Assembly: GCA_017430325.1 (NCBI GenBank)
Contig: JAFRNE010000037.1
Location: 102,963-166,962, forward strand
Direction: 5' to 3'
Origin: Eubacterium sp.
GTDB lineage: Bacteria > Bacillota > Clostridia > Lachnospirales > Lachnospiraceae
DNA: 64,000 nt
Position numbers and translations under genes: made by a program. Positions 28,130 to 36,897 of the stretch are shown here, in pieces. Each line of letters starts with the position of its first letter. The stretch's first letter is position 1. A model generated the notes under the pieces. That model saw nothing but the letters and a program-made list of their open reading frames with translations, did not search any database and had not been told where the DNA came from.

Positions 28130-29541
28130 TACTGGAATCCCTCCTCATCCTTAACTGATGGCATCAGGTTGTAAACGATGAGTGAGATCACTGCAACGAC
28201 TACGAATACCATGATACCAATGACTGCTGCCATCCTGTAATTTGAATCATTAACTGTCATCTTATATAACCATGTAACAAGGAGGTCGGTATAACCTGCG
28301 TTGTCCGACATCTTCATGGACATCGGTTGTCCTCGGTTTAGGAGGTATATGACGTTAAAGTTATTAATATTTCCGATAAACTGTGTAAGAAGGAATGGTC
28401 CTGTTACGAACAGCATGTACGGAAGTGTTATCTTGAAGAACATCTGGATATTGGTAGCTCCGTCGATCCTTGCAGACTCATAAAGATCTGAAGGAATATT
28501 CATGAGAAGTCCGGTTGCGATAAGTACGAGATACGGGATACCTATCCAGAGATTTATAACGATTATAAGTATTTTTGCGTAGGTTGGATTCGTCCAGAAC
28601 GGAATTGCTTTAGATATCCACCCCCATTTCAGGAGATAGGTATTTACAAGACCATCTGCTGCGAACATCTTACCTACATAAAGAAGTGAAACGAACTGTG
28701 GAACAGCTATCGTAACGATGAGGATAGTTCTCCACATTTTCTTAAGTTTGATACCCTTCTTGTTGATCAGCATTGCAAGCGCAAGTCCTAAGAAGTAGTT
28801 AAGGAATGTTGCGAGGAATGCCCAAAGGAGCGTCCATGCAAGTACTGTAAAGAAGGTTTTACCGAAGCCTGAGCTTCCGAATGAGAATATCTCTTTAAAG
28901 TTATCAAAGCCAACCCATGTGAAAAGCTTTCCTGGTGGCTGATGTGTCTTATCATAGTTAGTGAATGCAATACAGATCATGAAAATGATAGGTATTACAG
29001 TGAATACAAAGATTCCGATAACTGGAAGTGCAAGGAGTGTCTTATCGAAGTTGCTATCGATAAGTGAATGCAGATCCTGTCTGTTTGTCGGAACAGGTCT
29101 TCCTTCTCTGATAAGCTTGTCGGTCTTCATGTTCTGCTTAAGGTTGATCCTCCATAACAGGATTACGAGGAATACAGCTGTAATAGCAAGAATTCCGTAA
29201 AGAAGTATGAAGAAACTGTTATCACCGTAAGTCATAACACCATAGTCATTGTAACCACTCTTCTTTGTTCCAAGTGTAGATAAGTTAGAAAGATATGGCA
29301 TGCCAACAGCAAAGATGTAGTAAAGTAATCCTCCCTCAAGAAGAAGGAACATCAAACCTCTTGCTATCTGGCCTCTAAGGACCTGTCCAAGACCCGGTAC
29401 AACATATGATACTCTGGTCTGCCAGCTGCCCTGTGCAAATGTAGTGCCTATTTCCTTAATTTCAGAACCGACAGTCTTAAAGAAGGATCCTATTTTGCCC
29501 TTACGCTTCTTCTCTGAAGTTGATGCGATCATGTTGTTCAT
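28129..29541 (-). CDS. Sugar ABC permease, MalF/MdxF/GanP type
   Basis: The 470-residue protein is a longer MalF-type permease with extra N-terminal helices (GQIARGLMFLLLEGGLLYYI, then FFILLYGILAITAVFLVILL) before the conserved six-helix core. The EAA motif YESARIDGATNIQMFFKITL is intact. It pairs with the MalG-like permease downstream. A hairpin with a short U-tract lies upstream (29576-29612), which would lower permease expression relative to the binding protein. Confidence 0.9.
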   Translation of the reverse strand: MNNMIASTSEKKRKGKIGSFFKTVGSEIKEIGTTFAQGSWQTRVSYVVPGLGQVLRGQIARGLMFLLLEGGLLYYIFAVGMPYLSNLSTLGTKKSGYNDYGVMTYGDNSFFILLYGILAITAVFLVILLWRINLKQNMKTDKLIREGRPVPTNRQDLHSLIDSNFDKTLLALPVIGIFVFTVIPIIFMICIAFTNYDKTHQPPGKLFTWVGFDNFKEIFSFGSSGFGKTFFTVLAWTLLWAFLATFLNYFLGLALAMLINKKGIKLKKMWRTILIVTIAVPQFVSLLYVGKMFAADGLVNTYLLKWGWISKAIPFWTNPTYAKILIIVINLWIGIPYLVLIATGLLMNIPSDLYESARIDGATNIQMFFKITLPYMLFVTGPFLLTQFIGNINNFNVIYLLNRGQPMSMKMSDNAGYTDLLVTWLYKMTVNDSNYRMAAVIGIMVFVVVAVISLIVYNLMPSVKDEEGFQ

Positions 29542-29575
29542 AGTCCCCTCCGGTTTAATCTGTTAATCCATTTCT

Positions 29576-29612
29576 TTAAGAAAAGGGCGGGAAATATGTG
29601 CCCCCGCCCTGT
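29576..29612 (-). terminator. Partial terminator between binding protein and permease genes
   Basis: AGGGCGGG (29584-29591) and CCCGCCCT (29603-29610) form a perfect 8-bp GC-rich stem followed by TTTTCTT on the minus strand. It is expected to let only part of the transcription reach the permease genes. Confidence 0.65.
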
Positions 29613-29668
29613 TCATTTTTAAATCTTTTTGCAGCTTCATAAGCCGCATGTTTTCAATGTGTCAGAAA

Positions 29669-30937
29669 TTATTTAGCGTAGCCTTCACATGTTGACTGGA
29701 AGTCCTGAAGAACCTTCTTGAGGTCATCATCAGAAGACTTGTCATAATCACCAGAAATTACAGAATCACCAAGTGCTGTTGCAAGTGACCAGTAATCTCC
29801 AGGATACTGTCCCTGAGGGATTGTGAATGCGAGCTGCTCTGCAAGCGCTGCAAGAGCTGGGTCATTCTTGATCTTGTCGTTCTGCTGAGCTGCCTTGTTT
29901 GATGGGCCCCAACCTACAACATCATATCTTGCAAGCTGTGTTTCCTCGTTTGAAAGGAACTTAGCGAGATCCTGGCATACGATGTACTTCTTAGAGTCTG
30001 TCTGAGGCTTAATACCAAGAAGCTTGAATCCACCGAAGCCGCTCATCTGATAATCTGTACCGTCTACGTTGAATGTAGGAAGCTTAGCACATGCATAGTT
30101 TGCACCGAACATATCCTGAGCTGCGCCTGAATCCCAAGTACCAGAAACAACTGCTGCTGCATTTGCTGCATTTGATACTGATGATCCATTGTAGAATGCT
30201 GAAGACTTGTGAAGATTGATGATAGCCTTAAGAGCCTTAACACCTTCGTCTGAAGCATATGTTACATTTGCTGAGTTGAAGTTACCCTCTGAGTCAAGAC
30301 CGTACTCAAGCTTGCAGCCTGTAGCAAAGAAGAATGCTGTCTGATACCAACCTGAGTTGATCTCCATGTAGAATCCCTTGCCAGCCTTCTCGCAATCAGC
30401 GATGATTGACTCAAGCTTTGTAGGATCTGTAACAACGCTCTTATCATAGTATAAGAAATATCCGTTATCAGACGTGATTGGGAAAGCGTAAACTGTTCCG
30501 GAAACTGTAGCAGCGCCAACTGCACCGGCATCGTTCTGCTCTGTGATCCAATCAGCAGATGCTGATGAAACAGGTGCGATAGCTCCTGCAGAAACAAGTC
30601 TTGCGAGCTGATCCTGTGCGAATCCGTAGATATCAGCACCACCCTCAACGTCTGTGATCATGTTTGTAGCTGCATCACCTTCACCAACAGGCTCGATAGA
30701 AACTGTGTATCCCTTGTAGTTAGGATTAGCTTCCATAAACTTGTCTACCTGCTGCTTTGTGAAATCAACTGTAGCATCAGCTACCCAAACCTTGATCTCA
30801 CCCTTGTCATCGGCTGTAACCTCAACCTTGTCCTTGGACTCTGACTTCTTGTCGTCATCATCTTTCTTGCCGCATCCTGTAAATACAGATGCCATCATAG
30901 CTGTAGCAAGAAATCCCGCAACTAATTTCTTCTTCAT
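29669..30937 (-). CDS. Sugar-binding lipoprotein of ABC importer
   Basis: The 422-residue product has a lipoprotein signal with lipobox SVFTGC (Cys near residue 24), a charged Lys/Asp linker, and a family-1 solute-binding fold (GEIKVWVADATVDFTKQQVD, AVVSGTWDSGAAQDMFGANY). It resembles the MdxE/GanS group of Firmicutes. AGAGGAGG lies before the ATG at 30937; the frame is open to 31093 but that includes the promoter region. It has a strong promoter with a palindromic site at the start point. It captures oligosaccharides outside the membrane. Confidence 0.93.
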   Translation of the reverse strand: MKKKLVAGFLATAMMASVFTGCGKKDDDDKKSESKDKVEVTADDKGEIKVWVADATVDFTKQQVDKFMEANPNYKGYTVSIEPVGEGDAATNMITDVEGGADIYGFAQDQLARLVSAGAIAPVSSASADWITEQNDAGAVGAATVSGTVYAFPITSDNGYFLYYDKSVVTDPTKLESIIADCEKAGKGFYMEINSGWYQTAFFFATGCKLEYGLDSEGNFNSANVTYASDEGVKALKAIINLHKSSAFYNGSSVSNAANAAAVVSGTWDSGAAQDMFGANYACAKLPTFNVDGTDYQMSGFGGFKLLGIKPQTDSKKYIVCQDLAKFLSNEETQLARYDVVGWGPSNKAAQQNDKIKNDPALAALAEQLAFTIPQGQYPGDYWSLATALGDSVISGDYDKSSDDDLKKVLQDFQSTCEGYAK

Positions 30938-31039
30938 GTTTTTCCTCCTCTTTCGATCCGTTTCATGGACCTTGATTCGTTTTTTGGATCCTGACGGATC
31001 GGTTTCTGTGTTACACATAATAAATAATTGGGGTTTTTT

Positions 31040-31045
31040 ACCGGT
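31040..31045. promoter_or_regulatory. Second ACCGGT half-operator-like site
   Basis: The 6-bp palindrome ACCGGT repeats the core of the 31064-31073 site, 26 bp further into the leader. The pair could bind a LacI-family dimer of dimers. Confidence 0.35.
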
Positions 31046-31063
31046 TAAATATTCTCTCTTGCG

Positions 31064-31073
31064 CAACCGGTTG
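31064..31073. promoter_or_regulatory. Putative LacI-family operator
   Basis: CAACCGGTTG is a perfect 10-bp palindrome placed at about +5 to +14 of the binding-protein promoter. LacI-family sites typically are palindromes with a central CG step, and this position would block transcription. Which of the two LacI genes acts here is unknown. Confidence 0.5.
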
Positions 31074-31084
31074 TCCATGCTCTT

Positions 31085-31113
31085 ACTATACAACCGAAAC
31101 CCTCTCTTGTCAA
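31085..31113 (-). promoter_or_regulatory. Promoter of the sugar ABC operon
   Basis: On the minus strand a consensus TTGACA (31108-31113) and TATAGT (31085-31090) are 17 bp apart. Just upstream, TTTTTAAGAA and TTCTTAAAAA (31118-31138) form an AT-rich inverted repeat that may act as an UP element or protein site. Confidence 0.8.
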
Positions 31114-31213
31114 TATATTTTTAAGAATTTCTTAAAAAATAAATGACTGTTTTTTCACCGCTCCTTAGCATTATTTCGGAGCCTGTGACGCCGGTTATAT
31201 CGGCATCGGACTG

Positions 31214-32833
31214 TCAGGCTTCAAGCCTGTCATAAATGTCTGTCAGTTTCCTGATCTTACCGGAAAGGCAGGCATTCATATCTTTTTTATCTATGCGCCA
31301 TACCCAGTTATTTCCAAGGGTTGATGGTGCATTTATCCTGGCCGAATTATCAAGGTACAGATAATCCTGGACAGGCAAGATACAGTAGTCAGCGACCGAG
31401 CCGTGTGCAGCTCTGATCATCTTGTCAGCGAGGATGTGAAGCTCTTCCTCACTTCTTACAAACTTGCTTTCTTCTGCTATCACCTCAGGTGTTCTTTCAA
31501 CCTCCTGTGATGCACACTTAGCAGCTTTCTTCTTGCATTTACTTACAGTCTTAAGCTCAGTTTCATAACCGAGATAATCTGACATTCTTTCATAAACGTC
31601 ATCCTCTATACCCTTGAGCCATCCCATAAGTGTCTCATTGTCATGAGTACCGGTATATACAACACAGTTTGCATAATGATTACAAGGCAGAAATTCATGT
31701 TCTCCGTCATCATTCTCATCTCTGTAAAATGCAAACTCAAGTATCTTCATGTTCGGGAAGCTCGAATCCTTAACAAGCTTTCTTACAGTATCTGTTGTAT
31801 ATCCGAGGTCTTCTGCGATGATCCTTATCTCTCCGAGACTCTTCTTTATCGCTCTGAAGAGCTTCATTCCCGGACCCTTTACCCAGTGGCCGCCTCTTGC
31901 GTCTGTATCGCCGGCCGGTACTGAATAATACTCATCGAAGCCTCTGAAATGATCTATTCTTATAATGTCATAGAGCTTTCTGCATTTATCGATCCTGCTG
32001 ATCCACCATGCATAACCGGTCTTGTTATGATAGTTCCAGTCATAAAGTGGATTGCCCCAGAGCTGACCAAGTGGTGTGAAACCATCCGGCGGACATCCCG
32101 CAACAGCCTTAGGTCTTGCATTCTTGTCAAGCTGGAAGAGTTCCGGATGTGCCCAGGCATCTGCACTGTCAGGTGAAACGTAGATCGGAAGATCACCTAT
32201 TATATCGATACCCTTGTCGTTGGCGTATTTCTTAACAACTTCCCACTGCTCGTAGAACTTGTACTGAAGGAACTTGTAGAAGCTTATCTCCTCAGCAAGT
32301 CTCTTTGATGCCTGCTTAAGAGCCTTCTCATCTCTTACTCTCAGCTCCTCCGGCCACTCCGTGAAGCTTATTCCACCCATCTCATCCTTCAGCGACATGA
32401 AGAGCGCATAATCTGTAAGCCACTCTGCATTGTCCTCTTCAAAGCTCTTATATGCCTTAGCCCTCTTGTAATTCTTCTTTTTTGCACTTTCATATGCATC
32501 ATGAAGAACTGTGAAGCGGGTATTGTAAAGCATCTCGTAATCTATCCTGTCATCGCTGCAGTCCTTATAAACCTTATCAACCTTTTTCTTATCAAGAAGT
32601 CCTTCTTCGATAAGAGTCTCAAGACTTATAAAATATGGATTTCCGGCGAAAGAACAGAAGGTCTGGTATGGCGAATCTCCGTAGCCGGTAGGTCCGACCG
32701 GAAGTATCTGCCAGTATCTCTGACCCGACTCCTTCAGGAAGTCTATAAAGTCAAATGCATTTTTCGAGAAACAGCCGATACCGTATTTTCCCGGAAGACT
32801 GAATATCGGAAGTAATATTCCTGCTCGTCGCAT
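31214..32833 (-). CDS. malQ: 4-alpha-glucanotransferase (amylomaltase, GH77)
   Basis: MalQ transfers glucan chains between maltodextrins in the cytoplasm and releases glucose. The 539-residue product starts RRAGILLPIFSLPGKYGIGC and has GH77 signatures: IIRIDHFRGFDEYYSVPAGD with the nucleophile Asp, IRIIAEDLGY with the acid/base Glu, and VVYTGTHDNETLMGW with the third acid. A Lys/Ala/Glu-rich stretch of about 30 residues (SKCKKKAAKCASQEVE) near residue 440 makes it longer than most. AGGAG lies before the ATG. It follows the neopullulanase gene. Confidence 0.96.
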   Translation of the reverse strand: MRRAGILLPIFSLPGKYGIGCFSKNAFDFIDFLKESGQRYWQILPVGPTGYGDSPYQTFCSFAGNPYFISLETLIEEGLLDKKKVDKVYKDCSDDRIDYEMLYNTRFTVLHDAYESAKKKNYKRAKAYKSFEEDNAEWLTDYALFMSLKDEMGGISFTEWPEELRVRDEKALKQASKRLAEEISFYKFLQYKFYEQWEVVKKYANDKGIDIIGDLPIYVSPDSADAWAHPELFQLDKNARPKAVAGCPPDGFTPLGQLWGNPLYDWNYHNKTGYAWWISRIDKCRKLYDIIRIDHFRGFDEYYSVPAGDTDARGGHWVKGPGMKLFRAIKKSLGEIRIIAEDLGYTTDTVRKLVKDSSFPNMKILEFAFYRDENDDGEHEFLPCNHYANCVVYTGTHDNETLMGWLKGIEDDVYERMSDYLGYETELKTVSKCKKKAAKCASQEVERTPEVIAEESKFVRSEEELHILADKMIRAAHGSVADYCILPVQDYLYLDNSARINAPSTLGNNWVWRIDKKDMNACLSGKIRKLTDIYDRLEA

Positions 32834-32891
32834 ATCTTTCTCCTCACTTATTTTTCATAGTCAAATATATTTTCTGCCATCGGCCTCTCGG

Positions 32892-34679
32892 CTATCCGAC
32901 ATTTCCTCTGTAGTTCTTGTATTCCAGCAGGCTGATAAGTATTCCCTTAGGTTCAAGCACTCCCACCTGGTATTTTCTGCTGTAGAGAACATTCTTGTAG
33001 GTTATCTCCGGCGGTATCTCAACCGCTTCCTCACCGCAGTTCAGCACTATGCTGATGCAGCCCTCATCACAGAGCTTGATATATTCAACTGTTCTCTTAT
33101 CATTAATGCTATTCGGGAAGTGGAAGTTCCTGCTTCTTGCGGCCGGATGTTCCTTCCTCAGCCTGATCAGCTGTCTGATCTCATTAATCTCTTCGTCGTA
33201 AACACCTGCATCGATCTCATCCCACGGCATACATCTGCGGCAGTCCGGATCATGTCCGCCCGGCATTACTATCTCGGTTCCGTAGTAGATGCAAGGACTT
33301 CCCGGCATCGTGTAGAGCACTGCAAGCTGCTGGTAAAATACATCCTTATCTCCTACCTTATCGATCAGTCTGTTGGTATCATGTGAATCCAGCAGATTGA
33401 ACATTACGTCATTCGCCTGCTGCATATACATCGTGAAGCTTCTGTTCACTCCGTATTCAAACTCTGAGCTGTCCCATTCAGGATATATCCAGTAGTTTGA
33501 GATTGCTGTCGAAAGCGGATAATTCATGACTGCATCGTATTCATTTCCGAGGAGCCATGGTGTTGCATCGTGCCAGATCTCGCCAAGCAGGTAGAAGTCC
33601 GGTTTGATACTCTTCGTCAGCGTCCTTACTTCCTGAAGGAAGCGGTGGGATATCTCATTTCCAACATCGAATCTGAGTCCGTCTATGTCGAATTCCTTCA
33701 TCCAGAATTCCACGATATCCAGAAGATATTCTCTGACCTCAGGATTGTTGGTATTCAGCTTCGGCATGTACTGAGCAAAGGCGAAGGAATAATATCTTCC
33801 ATCTTTTGTGTCGCCCTTCTTGTCCACCGGCCATTCATTTATCATATACCAGTCCTTGTACTTGGACATCTTGCCGTTGGTCAGGACATCCTGCCACATC
33901 GAGATATCTGTACCGGTATGATTAAATACTGCATCCAGCATGACTCTCACGCCGTTTTTATGTGCCAGGTCAACCAGCTCTCTCAGCTTTTCATTGGTTC
34001 CGAAATGCGGATCCACCTTCTTGTAATTTGTTGTATTGTATTTATGATTTGATTCGGCTTCAAATACAGGATTCAGGTATATTCCCGTGATCCCCAGATT
34101 CTTTATATGATCGAACCTGTCGATTATTCCCTGCAGGTCTCCGCCGTAATAATCATTGTGGCCATGTATCTTTTCACATTTCCAAGGCTTTGTGCCCGGA
34201 TTGTCATTTGAGCTGTCTCCGTTACAGAAGCGTTCCGGAAATATCTGATACCAGACCGTATCATTCACCCAGTCCGGAGTCTTAAAGGTGTCCACCGGAT
34301 TCATCCATGGATAGATGAAATACGAAAGCATCTTGCCCGGTCTGTACATTTCTTCTTCAGTATAGAAACCATCCTCAAAGAGAAATATCTTCTCGTCGCC
34401 GCTCACTATCTCGAAATAGTATTTGCAGCGTTTATATTCAGGAAACAGTGTTGTGGTCCACCAGATATGCTCCTTCTTTCTCTTCTTGTAGCATATCTCC
34501 TCGCGTCTGCCCTGCCACGCTTCCTTACCTCCCATGATACCTGCGAGATAAGGATCGCCCTGGTAGATATAAACATGATCGACATCATAACCTGTTTCGA
34601 TATTTATTATCAGCTCCGTGTCCGAAAGCTGATAGGCATATTTATCTGTGGTTCTGTGATAAATAGCTGATAGGTTCAT
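32892..34679 (-). CDS. Neopullulanase/maltogenic amylase (GH13_20 type)
   Basis: The 595-residue protein lacks a signal peptide, so it acts in the cytoplasm on maltodextrins or cyclodextrins. It has an N-terminal Ig-like CBM34-type domain (residues 1-120) and a GH13 barrel with DAVFNHTGT, the nucleophile Asp in DGLRFDVGNE, the acid/base Glu in LLGEIWHDA and LLDSHDTNR. AGGAGG lies before the ATG at 34679. The open frame to 34718 overlaps the leader and is not used. The gene is 11 nt downstream of the pullulanase gene. Confidence 0.93.
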   Translation of the reverse strand: MNLSAIYHRTTDKYAYQLSDTELIINIETGYDVDHVYIYQGDPYLAGIMGGKEAWQGRREEICYKKRKKEHIWWTTTLFPEYKRCKYYFEIVSGDEKIFLFEDGFYTEEEMYRPGKMLSYFIYPWMNPVDTFKTPDWVNDTVWYQIFPERFCNGDSSNDNPGTKPWKCEKIHGHNDYYGGDLQGIIDRFDHIKNLGITGIYLNPVFEAESNHKYNTTNYKKVDPHFGTNEKLRELVDLAHKNGVRVMLDAVFNHTGTDISMWQDVLTNGKMSKYKDWYMINEWPVDKKGDTKDGRYYSFAFAQYMPKLNTNNPEVREYLLDIVEFWMKEFDIDGLRFDVGNEISHRFLQEVRTLTKSIKPDFYLLGEIWHDATPWLLGNEYDAVMNYPLSTAISNYWIYPEWDSSEFEYGVNRSFTMYMQQANDVMFNLLDSHDTNRLIDKVGDKDVFYQQLAVLYTMPGSPCIYYGTEIVMPGGHDPDCRRCMPWDEIDAGVYDEEINEIRQLIRLRKEHPAARSRNFHFPNSINDKRTVEYIKLCDEGCISIVLNCGEEAVEIPPEITYKNVLYSRKYQVGVLEPKGILISLLEYKNYRGNVG

Positions 34680-34690
34680 ACTACCTCCTA

Positions 34691-36817
34691 TCATCCTCCG
34701 AGAGGACTGTCCGCCCACTCCTTAGACATTTTGTAATCATATGCTGCACTGCCTTTTTTGTATATGGTTACCGAAACCGGATCGACCTTTCTCACTCTCT
34801 CGCTGAAGCTGTCTGCGCTTACGCGGTCATCGTTATTTCCGTAGATCATCTCCCAGTGTCCCTTTGGAATACTGATGTATGAGTTGATCTCGTTACTGTT
34901 AAGTATTACGAAAAGATCCTCAGCCTCAAAGGCTACAACGCCATCCTCAGCCTTTTCTATCCTAATCCTTTCGGCCGCCTTCTCACTCATATCTGAAAGT
35001 GCCGCACAGCCTTTTCTTATCTCGATGAGCCTTCTGTAATGCTCGATAACATCTTTATTTTTCTCTACCGCTGACCAGTCCAGACGGTTCAGGGTTATCG
35101 GAAGATTGTAGGAATTCGATTCACCGTTCTTGGTCCTGAGGAATTCCTCGCCTGAGAGCATAAATATATGTCCCTGTCCCAGTATATAAGTTGCAGCTGC
35201 AAGCATGTTCTGCTTCTTTCTAAGCTCCTTATCCCAGGTGGTTATCGTGAGCTTATCCCAGAGAGTCAGATCATCGTGTGAACTCACGTATCTGATCATC
35301 TGCATCGGTGAAAGCCCCTTATCGCTAAAGGCTGTGACCGCTTTCGCGACACCGTCCTCTATCTTAGGCTCATGTGTTATATCCTCTGCCTTCAGCTCAC
35401 CGGTCTCAAGCAGCTGAGCTTCCCTGAGCTCCTTCAGCTTTCTGTCCATACAGCCACCGTTTACGAAGCCCTTGCTCTTATCATCGCAGTAAATACCCTT
35501 GATCAGGTCGCGAAGATCGTCATTGAAGAAACCGATCGTTCTGTCGAGCGGCTTAACTCCCGGCATATTTCCGAAGGATGCATCCCTTCCAACATTCGCT
35601 TTAAGCGACTGGGTGAAACCTTCCTCGATAGCTGTTTCTCCTGCCGCCCACGGCTCGCCGTAGATCAGCTTCTCGCCCTTTCCGAATCTCTCATCAAGCG
35701 CTTCTCTTACCGCATTCATAAGGTCTGTATCGAGAAGTCCCATCAGATCGAATCTGAAACCATCTATATGATATTCTTCAGCCCAGTAAAGCACAGAGTT
35801 GATGATATATCTTCCTGTCATGAACCTTTCGGATGCCACATCGTTTCCGCATCTCGAGCCGTTCGAAGCCGTTCCGTCCTCGTTCACTCTGTAGTAATAC
35901 CAGGGAGCTGTTTTCTGGAGGCTGCTCTCAAGATTGTAGGTATGATTGTATACCACATCCATTACTACTCTGAAGCCTGCATCGTGAAGGGCTTTTACCA
36001 TCTCCTTATACTCACGGACTCTTGTCTCTCCTGAGGAAGGATCTGTTGAAAAGCTGCCTTCCGGAACATTATAGTTGACCGGATCGTAACCCCAGTTAAA
36101 GTTTTCGTCATCTTTTCTCTCATCGACCGAACCGAAGTCGTAGCTCGGCATCAGCTGCACATGAGTGACGCCAAGCTGCTTCATGTATTTTAAAGGGTTT
36201 ATCTTGTTTTCCGTTCCCTTGATCTTAAACTCTTCGCCGGTGGACATTCTCTTGAATGCACTGTATTTTCCACTGTCGGCCCCCATCTCAAGACCATATG
36301 AAAATTCTCTTATATTTACTTCGTATATAACATCCGTACCCTGCTTTTCTGGAGCCTTATCTTCCTTCCAGCCTTCCGGATTCGAAACCTCTCTCGGAAG
36401 GATCATGGAACGGAGTCCGTTCACTCCTGCAGCTACCGCATAAGGATCGGCCGTCTTCTTTGTTACGCCATCGATAGTGATATCGAAGTCATAATATGCC
36501 CCTGCAAGATTATTATCACTTGCAAATACCCAGACACCGTTTCTCTTGTCATATTCCATCGGAGCCGTCATCACAAGTCCGTTATTATCATCGGCTGCAT
36601 AATCCTGCGCAAAGCTTCCGTCGTCATTTTTCTTAAGACTTCCACTGCCGCCGTTTTCGTAGAGGTTAAGTCTTACACTCTCGGCAACCGGGCTCCAGAG
36701 TCTGACGAAGGTACCGTTCTCGGTAACTATCGCACCCAGCGGTCCGTGATAATTGAAATCGGATCTGTCTTTATTTTCTTTATAGAATTTCTTCCAGAGA
36801 AGTGGTGTTCTTTTCAT
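34691..36817 (-). CDS. pulA: Type I pullulanase (GH13_14)
   Basis: This 708-residue debranching enzyme cleaves alpha-1,6 links. It has a CBM48-like N-terminal domain, the type I pullulanase hallmark FNWGYDPVNYNVPEGSFSTD near residue 240, and GH13 regions VVMDVVYNHT, DGFRFDLMGL (nucleophile Asp), YGEPWAAGE (acid/base Glu) and YVSSHDDLTLWD. No signal peptide is visible, so it is cytoplasmic. The ribosome binding site is weak (AGAAAG). It lies between the amylase lipoprotein gene and neopullulanase. Confidence 0.94.
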   Translation of the reverse strand: MKRTPLLWKKFYKENKDRSDFNYHGPLGAIVTENGTFVRLWSPVAESVRLNLYENGGSGSLKKNDDGSFAQDYAADDNNGLVMTAPMEYDKRNGVWVFASDNNLAGAYYDFDITIDGVTKKTADPYAVAAGVNGLRSMILPREVSNPEGWKEDKAPEKQGTDVIYEVNIREFSYGLEMGADSGKYSAFKRMSTGEEFKIKGTENKINPLKYMKQLGVTHVQLMPSYDFGSVDERKDDENFNWGYDPVNYNVPEGSFSTDPSSGETRVREYKEMVKALHDAGFRVVMDVVYNHTYNLESSLQKTAPWYYYRVNEDGTASNGSRCGNDVASERFMTGRYIINSVLYWAEEYHIDGFRFDLMGLLDTDLMNAVREALDERFGKGEKLIYGEPWAAGETAIEEGFTQSLKANVGRDASFGNMPGVKPLDRTIGFFNDDLRDLIKGIYCDDKSKGFVNGGCMDRKLKELREAQLLETGELKAEDITHEPKIEDGVAKAVTAFSDKGLSPMQMIRYVSSHDDLTLWDKLTITTWDKELRKKQNMLAAATYILGQGHIFMLSGEEFLRTKNGESNSYNLPITLNRLDWSAVEKNKDVIEHYRRLIEIRKGCAALSDMSEKAAERIRIEKAEDGVVAFEAEDLFVILNSNEINSYISIPKGHWEMIYGNNDDRVSADSFSERVRKVDPVSVTIYKKGSAAYDYKMSKEWADSPLGG

Positions 36818-36897
36818 TTCTTTTTCTTTCTAAAATAATCTTTATTCTGTCTCTCTCAACTGTCACTATAGTTATAACTGTTACCTGTGCAACCTCA

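Noticed and set aside
35372..36034. 220-codon plus-strand frame within the pullulanase gene
   Set aside because: It is a shadow of the pullulanase coding sequence with no start signal or recognisable domain.
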